64,000 bases of DNA from Rugalucina vietnamica (lineage: Eukaryota > Mollusca > Bivalvia > Lucinida > Lucinidae): contig OZ024872.1 of the NCBI GenBank assembly GCA_964017185.1, positions 57,157,817 to 57,221,816 of the forward strand. Direction: 5' to 3'. Numbering within the stretch: the stretch's first letter is position 1; each line of letters starts with the position of its first letter. The position numbers and the translations under genes are program-made. The notes beneath the pieces are model-generated. The model did not search any database and was not told where the DNA came from. It worked only from the letters and a program-made list of their open reading frames with translations. Shown here piece by piece: positions 34,714 to 47,074 of the stretch.

Positions 34714-36489
34714 TTATTACCCCGCAATATACGAGGAGGGGGTCGGGGATTCCCCTCACCCGTTTACAAAACATGCACTATAACGAAAAGTCTCACTCAC
34801 ACTTCCTAGTATATACATAATGACACAATAAATATAAAATTGTATTATTCAAAAACAAGTTTACTCTTTACATACCTTCAGCAAAGTATTTGTAAAACTT
34901 TATAAGGAAATTATTTTCTTCTTTTCTGTATCTGTATTCTTCAATTATTTTTTTTTTAAATTATAGCTTTACATAAAATAAAACATCAATATATTTGCGC
35001 CTGTTTTCACTAATGCAATAGGCTTTGAATATTGCATAGCCAATTAAAGATTGGACCAGATTAATCTCTATGTATTTATTTGACCCCGGTTTGTATCCTA
35101 TAACAATGTACTGTAGTTTGTTCATCGGTCTATCAAATTGACATTTTGTAAAAGCTTCATTAGCTTTTGTCTCTCACTTTCTGTAACATAATCGGCAAAA
35201 TATGATTGTGCCACTCATATGCATTACAGGAGTCAAAACATTTGCTACAAAAGTTTTTGAAAATCGGTTCACTAAAAAAAATTAGGCCAGAAAATAATTT
35301 TGAGTATGGCTTTTTCCATAGAAAATTGTGAGCTAGTGAAGTAGCTATTTTCCCGGAAAACTCAAAATTGATTGTTTTTGGTTTGAAATGCAAAACCAAA
35401 ACGAACGTGTATATAAAACATAACAAAACTGAACCCTTAACACTTAAACTCATTCAAAAGATTCAAATTTAACTAGTTTGGATTACCTCTCTCGTTCTTG
35501 CAAAATACCTATCCACGATTTTTGGGCATAACATTTGTATTAGGTAACCGATATTCAAACTTCTTGTGGCACTTTAAAAGCCAGATATACGCAATTGAAG
35601 GCGCTCACAGGAACGTGCGAATGTCGAAACGTCATTTTATGCCGTATTCGTAACGCAAGTTTTCGCTCGAAATGTCATTTATAGCGTCAGTTTACGTTCG
35701 GAATATAAAACTGTGTCCTTACAATTATGCAGAGGACTTCAGAAATGTGAAACAATTGATATTATTTATTAATTTTGCTCAAAATATAGATTGTGGTCAT
35801 GTTATCCAGAGAAAGGTACAAATAGGCAAAGATCAGGTCATTTGCGCGACTGTTAGCAATACACGGTGAGGAAACTACATAGACGGAGCCATTGGCTCTG
35901 TTACGGAAATCTTTTGTGGGTTTTTCCGGTCACGTGCGGCGCCGTCAATCTCGGCTGTTTCGGTGGACACGAAAACGTGAGTTTTCCATTTATTGTCGAA
36001 ATTTAACTTTATACTGAACACTAGCGAGAAAAGGGGAATTGTATGAGGGGCCTATGACTTTCAACTTACTTCCTTGTCTGTTTGCGAGTTCCAAGTCGGC
36101 GCGGTTTTGTCTGAATCACTTTTGTCGTGAGCCACGGCGAGGTAAACAAATGTCATTTTCTATAATGACCACAGGCTTTCTATTGCTCTTTCTGCATAAA
36201 TATTACTTATTTGAATGTTTAGACCGTCCGAATGTATGAAATGATTATCTAATCCTTTCCCAATCATGAAAAATAAAATTTGAATCAAAATAAAAAAAAA
36301 ATGAGAAAAAATAAACAATGGCTCCGTCCATATCGGCCGGCTCTGTCTATATCGACTGGCTCCGCTGTATGAGGGTGAGTTTTAGAAGCGATAGATTTAT
36401 TTCGCTGTTGAGTTCACCAGTCAAAAGTGATATTATTTTTTTGAAAGTTATTTTTGGAATGGTGATGCTTTTCTCGAACCATCTATCAT

Positions 36490-36690
36490 TTCAAAAAGGG
36501 CGGCCCCGTGATTAAAGTGGTTGATTTCAGTGCTCTTGATCATTCGACCATATCATCCTGTGGGTGCAAGGCAGTCTCGGACAACGTGAACAAGCCAAGC
36601 TCTGCTTGCGGGTGTGTCGTTTTTTTTGTTCCCGGGGTACTCCCGTTTTCGTCCCACTTACCGATCCATTCGTGTCAATACCAGTGAAAC
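36490..36690 (+). mobile_element. Degraded SINE related to the one at 9919-10156
   Basis: Shares the AAGCCAAGCTCTGCTTGCGG and CTCCCGTTTTCGTCCCAC blocks and a decayed tRNA-like head (GCGGCCCCGTGATTAAAGTG). It lies in the spacer of the foldback structure. Confidence 0.65.
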
Positions 36691-37251
36691 AGCTTGGAGG
36701 ACGCAAAACTGAACAAAACCAACATTTGAAAAAAGGTTTGTCTGAAGTTGACACTGCACACTTGAGTACTTACTGCACGAAGTGCGAAGAGCTATTGTAG
36801 TTACCTCAGTCGTCCGCGTCCGCGTTCCCGCCACACAGATGTATAGCTTTTATAAGCAACAGCTTATCATAGAGGGTCCGAATTTGGACAATAGGTACTC
36901 AGTAGGGTTGGCTTTCATTCCATGACATGGACCACTGAGTCCTCCTTATTCGGTGGTGGGGCTAGGGGTCAAAATCTTGAACACCTTCAAAGTTGGCTTT
37001 TCTGTGGTATAGTTTTCTACAAGTCTAGATTTTGGCTACTACTTATCATAGAGGGTCCAAACTTGGAAATAGATACCCAGTTTGACAAGGCTATATGCAG
37101 TCGAGCTACGCCGTCATCAGACAGCTCTTATTTCATTCAAATTAGGGCACGCTCATTCGTGGTTGCGAGGATCTGGCCACTTCATGTAAATGTGTAGTGA
37201 TTTAAAATATAATCACAAAATATAGTGCCTACAGTTAAGAAATGAATTTCA

Positions 37252-37383
37252 TTTTTCTGGTGTTCATGGAGCTATGAACCGCAGTGGGTCGTGTGCAAAG
37301 TGAATGAACCCCGAAGGGGTTCATGTAAGCTGTGCTAGCGACCCACTGCGGTTCATATATAGCTCCATGAACAACAGAAAAAT
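37252..37383. repeat. Nested hairpin palindrome
   Basis: Arms TTCATGGAGCTATGAACCGC plus AGTGGGTCG and their inverse, with an inner palindrome AATGAACCCCGAAGGGGTTC. About 130 bp in total. A foldback MITE inside the larger foldback structure. Confidence 0.82.
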
Positions 37384-38371
37384 TAAACTCATTGCTTATA
37401 TTTACATTAATTTCTGTCTGTCGCTTGTTGAAAAATCACCAAGGCGGTCACATTTACCAGCATACAGAGAATCTACACACAGTGTGTGTTCAAACAGCGG
37501 AACGGCGTCGACGTTTACAACGTCCAATCAGATTGGCGAGATTCATGTTTTTTGACGCAAGTTTGGATTACGTCACGTCGCGTGACACAATGTTGTTCAT
37601 GGAAGTATGAACACAGATGAACATCTAATGGTTCATCTAAGGAGGTTTTAGAAAAATGTAAATATAATGCAATATAGTAAAACTCACCCTCATATAGCGG
37701 AGCCAGTCGATATAGACAGAGCCGGCCGATATGGACGGAGCCATTGTTTATTTTTTCTCAGTTTATTTTAATTTTATTCAAATTTTGTTTTTCATGAGGG
37801 GGAAGGATTAGATAATCATTTCATACATTCGGACGGTCTAAACATTCAGATAAGTAATATTTATGCAGAAAGAGCAACAGAAAGCCTGTGATCATTATAG
37901 AAAATGACATTTGTTTACCTCGCCGTGGCTCACGACAAAAGTGATTCAGACGAAACCGCGCCCACTTGGAACTCGCAAACAGACAAGAAAGTGAGTTGAA
38001 AGTCATGGGCCCCTCATACAATTCCCCTTTTCTCGCTAGTGTTCAGTATAAAATTAAATTTTGACAATAAATGGAATACTTACGTTTTCGTGTCAACCAA
38101 AACAGCCGAGACTGACGGCGCCGCACGTGACCGGAAAAACCCACACAAGATTTCCTTAACAGAGCCAATGGCTCCGTCTATGTAGTTTCCTCACCGTGAA
38201 TAATGAATTCTCAATAGCGTCGGAGATTTGGGCACAAAATTGACGTTGCGCGTAAAACGTTTTGAATACAGCAACGACTACCTCTCTTTGCCCGCTTTTA
38301 GCAGGAAAACGAATCCGGTATTTAAGAACTTTGTCGTATCTCTTGTTTTTCAGGAATTTCTCTAATACATA

Positions 38372-38372
<1 letters not shown>

Positions 38373-38423
<51 letters not shown>
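38373..38423. repeat. Poly-T tract
   Basis: 51 consecutive T. It could be the poly-A tail of a minus-strand retrocopy, but no retrocopy was recognised next to it. Confidence 0.95.
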
Positions 38424-38426
<3 letters not shown>

Positions 38427-38730
38427 CATACCGTGGATTTATTTTAAATATATCAAGAAAATTAACCAAAATGGGTCTATAAATCGCATTTTACGTTGAC
38501 GTCAATGTATTTTCGCTCTCTGTTGTGACGATTTTGAAGGCCGATTATCTCGAAAACAAGCTCGGAACGGTATCGATTTCTTTTCATGTTCGTATGTAGG
38601 ATGTCATGTAGGACATCAAAATACAAAATGCAAGAAAAAAAAAATGAATAAAATAAGAAAGTCTACCGCGAGGTCAGTTATGTACAACTGGCTTTAAGAT
38701 GTTTGAAATACAAAAGGATGGCATGTTCAT

Positions 38731-39199
38731 ACATTGCTGGAGGTGTTTCAGAAATTTGTGTTTTTGCAATGCGGTTATAATATGCTCAAACGCGATGCTG
38801 AGAATAACGTCTCGTATGACGGCGCAAATTGGGCATGGCACGTTAAAACAATATTAAACAAACTTGGCCTCTCATACAGATGGCTTAATGATACCATTTT
38901 CCTTGATAAAAGAACGTATTCTTGATTAATAAAAGCAAAGTTGGTATGCTGGAATTAACAATTCAAGAAGGTTACAAATGTACGCTAGATTTAAACACAA
39001 CTTTGACTTTGAAGCTTCCCATGACAAAATACAAGAGAAAAAGTATAAAGTTGCCTTTACGAAATTTCAACTTTCTTCACATGATCTAGCTATTGAACGG
39101 GGACGACATGATTATACAGGAAGAAATGACAGAATATGTAAACATAGCAATATAATTCCAACTTCACTAATTTCCTACATTCTGATTGGTTGTTTATAA
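38731..39199 (+). pseudogene. LINE remnant: C-terminal part of ORF2
   Basis: Two frames (38734-38925 and 38978-39199) read successively as the C-terminal region found in RTE-type or related LINE polymerases: NWAWHVKTILNKLGLSYRW, then a short gap, then MYARFKHNFDFEASHDKIQE, KFQLSSHDLAIERGRHDYTG and RNDRICKHSN. The polymerase core and 3' end are missing, and the frame is broken by a stop near 38923. It is an old fragment. Confidence 0.7.
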
Positions 39200-39769
39200 G
39201 ACTTTATACTTCGATAAAAGCAATGCGTAAGAATACTTGGTTTTCACCTTAAAAACGGCGCGACGTTACGTGATTACTTGACGTTTCCTCGAGGAAACGT
39301 TGACGTCACCAAATCTAAACGTCACAAAAACAATGGATGAACGCGTTTTGAAGGCGTCGAAATGAATATTTGGAATTTTTAATAAACATGGACGCTTTTT
39401 TTAAATAAAACATCGTAAGGTAAGCGTTTTTATCTTCTTGTTGTGTGTTGAAATTTGACGTTTGAATTTCTAATGTTCCGAGCCCCAGTTCAAAATCGAC
39501 ATGTCTTTCTATCGGCCCAGACGGCGACATTTCCTCCCAAAAGAACAATTTTGAATGAAGGGGAGATGTTTTAAAGCTCCCGCTTTTACAGCTTGCCTTT
39601 AGGAAGCCAGTTATAGCTTCTATTAATTGCGAGAAGTGAGTTCAGTGCCTTGGAAATTTTCAAGATGGCTGCCTCATGAAGATCCGTTTTGCTCTATTTT
39701 CTTTCCGCTGGCTATAAAAATGAAATCAATGTAAATAAATGCAGTGTAATGGGACAAAGTTGGAATTAT

Positions 39770-39929
39770 AAGGAATGAATTATTATTTTTGTTGATTTTA
39801 TCGATGTGTAAACTCAGGCGAATCACTCACAAACTTTTTCATAAAGCCCTTCGGGCTTTATTTAGTTTGTGAGTGATTCGCCTGAGTTTACACATCGATA
39901 AAATCAACAAAAATAAAATTCATTCCTAT
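39770..39929. repeat. 160-bp near-perfect palindrome
   Basis: The left arm (AGGAATGAATT... GATTTTATCGATGTGTAAAC, TCAGGCGAATCACTCACAAA) is repeated inverted on the right, around the centre AAAGCCCTTCGGGCTTT. Almost no mismatches in about 65-base arms, which implies a young or actively homogenised palindrome. Confidence 0.85.
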
Positions 39930-41489
39930 ATTAAATATGATCGAAAATGAATATCACTTTTTGATGGTGTTCCCTATTTACAGAGATTTGTGAAAAAAAA
40001 GTATTTGAAACATTATTATTGTCACTGGCAAACATTAAATAAGTTTTATGATCTGATGACTTCAAAGTCCAAATAATGTAGTCTTAAATTTATCAAAGTT
40101 TGTTTATTTTGCTATGAAATTAAGAAATACAAGGCCAACATAATGAATGAAAATTGTATAAATTAATATGTATACTATGTGTATTATTCTTTTCATGTTT
40201 CGCTGTTTAATCAACCGGAACAATAGTCGTATTTCAATATAGGCACATAAGCAAGCAATCGATTTTACTAGCGCTCAGGTAAATTTACGGAGACTTTCCG
40301 ATAATATCCGATATTGGCCGGCGATAGTCGATTATCGTTCGGCTAATCTGTCCAGGTAATGTCAGTGTTGCCTGGGGACAGTTGTTGTAGGGATTAAAGA
40401 TTTCATCGCTTTATTTTAACAGCTTTCTCTGCGTGAAAACTTGATTTTAATTAAGCGCAGTTGACATGTTAAAAGACTAAATGTATGACGCACGGACCGG
40501 GGGTATTCATCTGCTACCCCCATGTCACTTCGGATGATTTGATATAGGATATAACAGAGAACCAACATAAACAAAATCATTCGTCTTGCAGACGCGGACA
40601 CGCCTTTGCATTTTCAAGATGATTAATAGACTTCATTAGTTGTTTTTGACCTTATATGGAGAATAAACGTGTTGTTCCCCTTTTGAAAATATTTGCGCAG
40701 TAGTAATCATATTGTTAAAAATAAATTTAGAAGTCTATCAGGATCCGAATGTGAAAGACACATATACAATATTAAATAAATACGTTTTTCTTTATACAGA
40801 AATTAAATGTAATACGCGCCAAATAAATGAATTTAGAATATTTATACATTTTCGCTGGGTAAAAAAAACTTAGATATTCACAGTCTATATATCATGAAAG
40901 ATATACCGAATTAAACTCTTCACATCTATACTCAACCGGGCGGTGATGACCTGCACAGCGCTGAAACACCATTTTCCATATTAAAGACCGGTTATTCTTA
41001 TCCAAGTATGCAGTTCAACCCTGATACATTTTTAATGATAACCAATCTGGTCTTTGTCTTACATGGTCAGAAATGCCGACTAGAAAGTAGGTTTTCACGC
41101 TTTGCTGATAATAAAGTAGTTAAAACGATGAGCATGGATGACTAGATAGGGGATTAGACCTGGCATCCAGCGTATTTAGGCTGTCGCCGCAAGGTATTAA
41201 AGCCACGCTTCAAAACCTTCAAAACATTCTCACATGATAAATTGGCAGCGTCATAGGAAAGCTGTTTTGACAGGCAAAACTGATTCTGCGTATCAAGCAG
41301 GCTACTCCTAGCCAAGTCTGCATATAGAGATCTAGATTCTTAAAACGAAATTTCATGTTTAATTTAACTATATTTTTGTTTTGTTAAAGCACTGTGCGGT
41401 GTAAACATGATATGCCTCAATAATGCAAACGGTTTATTTTCTAAGGCAAGTCAAGAAACAATCGCATGTACAAGAATAAAATACCAAAT
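39930..41489. other. No recognised feature
   Basis: AT-rich DNA with a few short frames and no domain, repeat or RNA gene that I recognise. Confidence 0.5.
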
Positions 41490-41640
41490 GAGCCTTCGCA
41501 TGAGAAAACAAGTTTGGTTTCCGACGAGGTCAGGCACAAACCGGCCTGTACAGTCACAGAAGCAGGCTAGAAGTTTGAAATTTCGTATCTAAGAAGAAGA
41601 GGGATTTACTATCTATGAAGCGAAAACGAAGACGCGGAAA
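41490..41640 (+). mobile_element. 234-bp MITE family, truncated copy 3
   Basis: Matches the left two-thirds of the copy at 9108-9341 (TTTGGTTTCCGACGAGGTC, CACAGAAGCAGGCTAGAA, GAAGCGAAAACGAAGACGCG) and stops before the internal palindrome. AAAT again precedes the left end (41486-41489). Confidence 0.72.
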
Positions 41641-41720
41641 CTTGCCATTTTCATTTTCATTGAGAATCATCTCAAATTATTTCTTTGTCATCAAGGATTT
41701 CATATATCGCATATAAGAAA

Positions 41721-41765
41721 GAAAGACAGATAGAAAGAAAGAAATGAATAAAAAAAAGAAAGAAA

Positions 41766-41796
<31 letters not shown>

Positions 41797-41797
41797 T
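41721..41797. repeat. (AAAG)n microsatellite
   Basis: Imperfect GAAA repeats. The next 41798-43240 contains nothing I recognise. Confidence 0.9.
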
Positions 41798-43253
41798 GCT
41801 TTGAGAAAGATATTAGAAAATAGATTTTAAATATCTTTGAATTCTTCACCTTGGTTAAATAAAGCATGCATAATGTGCATAATATTTGATACGTGACACT
41901 ATAATAAACTAATTATCTCTATCTGTGTTATGGCACAGTGTCATCACCATGCACCACTTTCGGTAAATGAGTAATTATACTCGTTCGGTTTGCTCAATTA
42001 TATCTCGAGTATGTGTGAAATACTTAAGTTAAATGGATTACATGTATTTGATTTCTTTAATTGTTGTCGGGATTCAACTGTTCATGCGATGATCGTTTAA
42101 ACGTTTATGTTTGATGTTTTTGTTCTATAATATAAAGCTAATAAAAGCTGCTATTTTGTTTGGATAGACTTTGAATGACAGATATCGAGCACTCGTCCTG
42201 TTGCGGATTACAGCATCAAAAGAAAAATACAAATACCCCATGAAATAATTATAAAAAAGATTCTCATAAAAATAAAATGATAAATCAAAAGAGTAGAACT
42301 TGATTGCGAATTTAACACAGTGTCATTACTAATTGCCATTATGCAATCATGAGCGAATTGACATCTGTGTTTTCAATTCGGCATCTACTGCCCAAAAAGG
42401 AGAAAATAAATATGGTAAAGTTTAATGTTTTGTTTCCGCAAAACATCACTCTCTACACTTAAGAGCCTATCAATTTATTCATATAAAAATCTTTATTACA
42501 CTATCAGTCATCAAATACATTTCATTTTCATATTAGAGCGATAATCTTCGCCCACGGCATTAATACCTGGAAATTAAGTCGGGTCTTATCGGTGCATTTT
42601 ACGGATACTCACGGAAATTCCAGATAGAAAATAATATTTATTATTTTTTGGTCCTTGCTCAAACAGACCAATTTATCGTTGAGCTACAAAAATAAAAAAT
42701 ACACCAGATTAAAATATAATATTTCTACTACATTAGACCGTTTGTGATGCCTAACATTTATGTAATATTATAGCTTAAAATTGTTGCTGAAGTCATGCAC
42801 CTAGGCGTATTTAACCGCGTTTTACGGAAATTTTGCTATATATTTAATTGAATTGCGTACAACAAGACGACCGTCCCCAAACAGACCATTTTTGCGCTAC
42901 GTCAAAAATTTAAAAACTATGATAAAGATAAAAAGAATTATACTTTCTAACGCCGTTCGTGATACAAAAATATCATAAGAAATAAGAAAGTTACGAAATG
43001 TTAAATATTTTTCCCTATATGTTTTATACAATTTATTGGCCAATACCTGTAGAAGTGCTAGTACGACTAAAGTACCCCATGATTTGATGTGATCCTATGT
43101 AAATTAGTTCATTGGATACTGTTTTCTCATGTTTTCACTGAACTATATTGCTGATGTAGGCTATAAACATATGATCATGTTTAATACTGAATAAAATTAC
43201 TTTTATTTGTATTTGTATTTGTACATAAATCAGCGATCCCTAATCTGTAGAAA

Positions 43254-43414
43254 TAGAAGCCTCCGTGGTGCAGTGGTTATGTCACTCGCCTTGTAAACCA
43301 TGGGTCGCAGGTTCGATCCCGGGTTTCTCCAGTCCGTCGAATGGGACTATAAACCGAGGTCCCGTCTCCATATGACCTTAGCTGTTTGTGGGACGTTAAA
43401 CCCCAATAAATAAA
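43254..43414 (+). mobile_element. tRNA-derived SINE with 13-bp target duplication
   Basis: The head CTCCGTGGTGCAGTGG (box A) and GGTTCGATCCCGGG (box B) are tRNA-like. The tail TGTGGGACGTTAAACCCC then AATAAATAAA is a mollusc-type SINE end. The 13-base repeat TAATCTGTAGAAA flanks the element at 43241-43253 and 43415-43427, so the copy is complete. The tail differs from the SINE at 9919-10156, so it is probably a second family. Confidence 0.88.
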
Positions 43415-43527
43415 TAATCTGTAGAAACAAAATAATGTTGTTTTTATGTTTGTTGGTCGCTTTTGACTAAATAATACTAGTTTGGCTCGCCTGGAAAACT
43501 TAAATCTATAACATTCAGACATATTTA

Positions 43528-43706
<179 letters not shown>

Positions 43707-43874
43707 CACCCGACGAAGTAGTGAACAGTTCTCTTTTTCACACAGCTAATAACAGTACAGAATGGCGCTCTTCCAGTCAACGTCAGATGCCCAGGTGACT
43801 TATGTATGTATCTTTCTAAGTATTTAAAACATACTGGTGTTTGTTTTTACATTTACTTTGATATACACCATACA

Positions 43875-45815
43875 AAAGGTACAAGTAGGCAAAGATCAGG
43901 AAAAGGCGCAATCAGAAAAAGATTCCCACTCCAAAAACCGAGGTGGGAAAAAACCAAACTAACAATCAGGTACTTACAGTACAGTCAGCGTGATGTTTAT
44001 ATCCTTCGCGCTCACGCACGAAAGAAAAAAGGATTAAGTTCCACGCAAAACCCACGCAAAACCCTCGCTCATTCCTCGCAAAATCCACGCTTGTTTCACG
44101 CTATGTCCACGTTCATTCCTCGCAAGAAGCGTGTAAGTTGCGTGAGATATAAGCAGTTCCACGCTTGCTCACGCTTTCCACGTTCATTAAGGAAGAGAAG
44201 CGTGGAAAGGATTAAGAGACATGCGAGAAAAGGATTATCGTCTTGTTCAAAAGGGTAAAATTGTTAAAGTTTTGTGACCAAATTAAATGTATTATATGTA
44301 TTTTTTATTAATCTTTAGTACAAGGACGGCAATTAAGTAACTATGATGACGGTAAACCTGTACAAAAACATACACTTGTACGACAAAGCGCATGTACGTA
44401 AATACATACGCATGTTTTGACGAGTTGCAGTCTGAGCAATACGTTATTCAGTGTTGATTCAATTATCATCGTAGATTAAGTGATGACAAAATTTGCACGT
44501 TTAAATATTATTTGGAAGCGTGGTGCATTTTTGACTGCCGCGGTTTTAGATGCAGAACATTGTACATTTATATCTGATACTTTTGCCATAAGAGAAGATG
44601 AGCACCCCGACTTGTTGTTTTTCAGAACATCTCAAATAAATGCGTCTTTCGTATTCTTTAAGATGCCCAACGTCAATTAAAGCTCAACCTACATGTAATA
44701 CGGTTCAAGCACCTTGCTACATGTACATGTATCATTTAATCATAAATTACGATGTACGTTGCGATTAAATTTACATGCAATTAATTCATCTTAATTTCAT
44801 CTTAAGAGTCGGTACAATGCCCTGCGAGAATTCTGATTCCCTTTAACCTGTTCTTTTATCTTTCAAGCATTTACCAAAGTCAACAAAATCAAGGTATTCT
44901 TTATTCTTGTATCGGCACAATTATTGTACACAGGATTAATAAGCGACATAGCCTCTAAGTTATTAACACTTTGGTGCATAAAGTTATAAATTATCCTAAT
45001 CAAACAAACACACAATTCAGTTTGTGTGATAAGTGATAAAATGCAAGCATATCTTTGAGATTTGAAACTTTAGAAAAACAAAAAAGAAAAATAAGTTAAA
45101 AAACGAAAACAAAAGAAAGTATAGAAAATACAAACAAAAACCACGTTTGCGCGTGTCTCCTTTGTTTCTTTGTGACACACCATACAGACTAGTACATGTA
45201 CATGTACATACACGGCAAAATTTCCGACTTTCAGCGGCGGAAATGACTTCACTGCTTTTATTTTGGTTGACAAGAGACATGTACATATATATAAAAAGTG
45301 ACAATAATCACTTTCTTCATGTCCCTTTTTCCTGAGCGTGAAACGAACATGGAAAGCGTGAGCGAGCGTGGGACTGTAGATATCTCACGCAACTCTCCTA
45401 ATCCTTTCCACGTTTTGTTTCACGCTACAGTTAAGCAGTTCCACGTTTCATGTCCAAGCTCCACGCAAAACTTACGCTACTTCCTCGCAAAACTCACGCA
45501 AAATCCACGCTAATTCCACGCAAAATCCACGGAAAAAAGTCACGTAACATGCGAGATTCCACGTTCGTAAGCGTGAAGGATATAAACATCACGCTGACTG
45601 TACTGTATACCATGAAACATATGGTAAGCCGAATGAGCAGCTATTTTCCCAATAGGTGGCCACTCAGTTATCTTAACTTTACTAAAGCTATGAAAACACA
45701 CATAAGGCGCCAACAGCACAATTTTTTTAAAACACCAAGACATAAAACAAAAAAGAACCACCACGTACAGAAATATCGCCTTGGAACGATCAGTAACACA
45801 AAGTTACTGGCGGGC
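43875..45815 (-). mobile_element. Penelope-like 3' tail split by a later insertion
   Basis: 43875-43976 and 45606-45815 are the two halves of one Penelope tail copy (minus strand). The left half ends in CAATCAGGTACTTA and the right half resumes with TATACCATGAAACATATGGT, the next bases of the uninterrupted family sequence. The DNA between is the element at 43977-45605. Confidence 0.88.
43977..45605. mobile_element. 1.63-kb TA-flanked inverted-repeat transposon
   Basis: Both ends start CAGTACAGTCAGCGTGATGT and remain inverted copies through TTTATATCCTTC. A TA lies outside each end (43975-43976 and 45606-45607). Removing the element and one TA restores the Penelope sequence exactly, so the borders are firm. 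Subterminal zones (about 44040-44230 and 45330-45560) are full of short CACGC/GCGTG repeats such as CCACGCAAAA and CACGTTCATT. The interior frame at 44480-44680 has no transposase motif. A non-autonomous element of Tc1/mariner style. Confidence 0.9.
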
Positions 45816-46185
45816 ACAAGTTTATTTGTAAAACCCTAACCCACATATAGTAGGGTTTCAAGGCCCAGATAGAGATGGGGTCACCACAAAAGAACAACAT
45901 TAAATCAAATATGCCAAAATGTTTGTCATACCCTGAAGTTTCTGAAATAACTACGCTGTGTCCAATTTAAGTGCGGGCCCAAGCCATCAGAAAATGGTAA
46001 TAGGTGGTTGGAAACTTGCAGAAATTCATTCATATCCTCTTGTCCTCTTTTTCATTCATATCCTCTTGCAGAGGATGCCACTGGAAGCTTGGGAACTGAT
46101 GTTTGGTCAATTTAAAGTCTTGCAGCAGTGTTGAAATTATGTTACACATGACAATATATAATGCGATCCTCGAAAATGAGGGTGT

Positions 46186-46690
46186 TCATACAAAACTGGT
46201 TATATCTCTACTGTAACTAATCCTACACCACTGAACTTTGTTTTATTTAAAAGCTTAAACATAGCCCGTACAGGCACTGAACAAAAAATAAGTTATCTAA
46301 TTTGCGTATTCATGAATTTTTAATAAAATCATTACAAATACTAGAAAAATCGATAACATTCATATATAAACATATTTCAGGCCCAAACTTTCATTGTGAC
46401 ATTCTGTTATTGAACCAGTAATATCATATGACAAATTTATTGATGTCATTGGCCTATATTAAAATTATCTCATTTGCATATTCATGAATATTCATTAACA
46501 TGTTGAAAATCGAGGAAAAACAAGGCAAAAGCCATTGCAAGGTTTTGGATGGGTTATACGATCCTTTTGCATCCCTGGGACCAACTCTCATGGCTGCCAG
46601 TGTGGTCAGATGGACCACCTTAATGCCATAAAATATTGTCATCAAGAATGAACACATTTGCATAATTTAAAATTGCATATATTCCTCATC
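46186..46690 (+). repeat. Dispersed repeat, left arm of an inverted pair
   Basis: Inverted counterpart of 52010-52510 and direct counterpart of about 21060-21470. Blocks in common: ACCAGTAATATCATATGACA, AAAATTATCTCATTTGCATA, GTTTTGGATGGGTTA, CATGGCTGCCAG, TTAATGCCATAAAATATTGT. It flanks the retrozyme array on the left. Further diverged parts of the same repeat continue to about 47000. Confidence 0.75.
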
Positions 46691-47074
46691 CAACTTTGGT
46701 GCCATTTTTAAGAATAGGGTATACTCACAAAATACTCATGTACCAACAACAGCATGCTCTAAAATACTATTATTGGTCTGACAATGATGCATGAACCTAG
46801 CAATTAAAATTTATACCTATAATTCAAATCATTGAATTTGCTAATTCATGAAAATTAATAAAAGCATTAGAAATCGGAGAAAAACTTGAAAAATATTAGA
46901 TAAACATGCAAAATCTCTTGTACCAGAGCTGTTAACGAAACGAGGATGCTGCTGAAAAAGAAACATCAATTGAATGTCATGGCAATGTACTAGTCTTATG
47001 TAAGAAAAATATGACTTTCAATTTCATTAATTTTAATGATAACCTGATCCTGATTAAAAGGAGTTAAAGTTGAA

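Larger units (their letters stand above)
35862..38198. mobile_element. Large foldback element: 520-bp inverted arms, 1.3-kb spacer
   Basis: The left arm 35862-36384 and the right arm 37678-38198 are inverted copies over their whole length, about 93-96% identical by eye. The outer end is CACGGTGAGGAAACTACATA, the inner end a GAGGGTGAGTTTTA block. Both arms carry repeated motifs of the GACGGAGCCA / GGCTCCGTC type near their outer and inner ends. The spacer contains a SINE fragment (36490-36690) and a separate palindrome (37252-37383). No clear target duplication is visible. A 66-residue frame exists in both arms but shows no sign of selection. It could be a foldback DNA transposon or a segmental inverted duplication. 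Confidence 0.8.

Noticed and set aside
36039-38021. A 66-residue frame present in both arms of the large foldback (36039-36239 plus and 37821-38021 minus) as a possible conserved small protein
   Set aside because: The arms differ at about eight sites within the frame and six of those change the amino acid, so there is no sign of protein-level selection. The similarity is explained by the DNA repeat.
43257-43330. A functional tRNA gene
   Set aside because: The tRNA-like head is followed by a SINE body and tail inside a 13-bp target duplication; it is a SINE head, not a tRNA gene.
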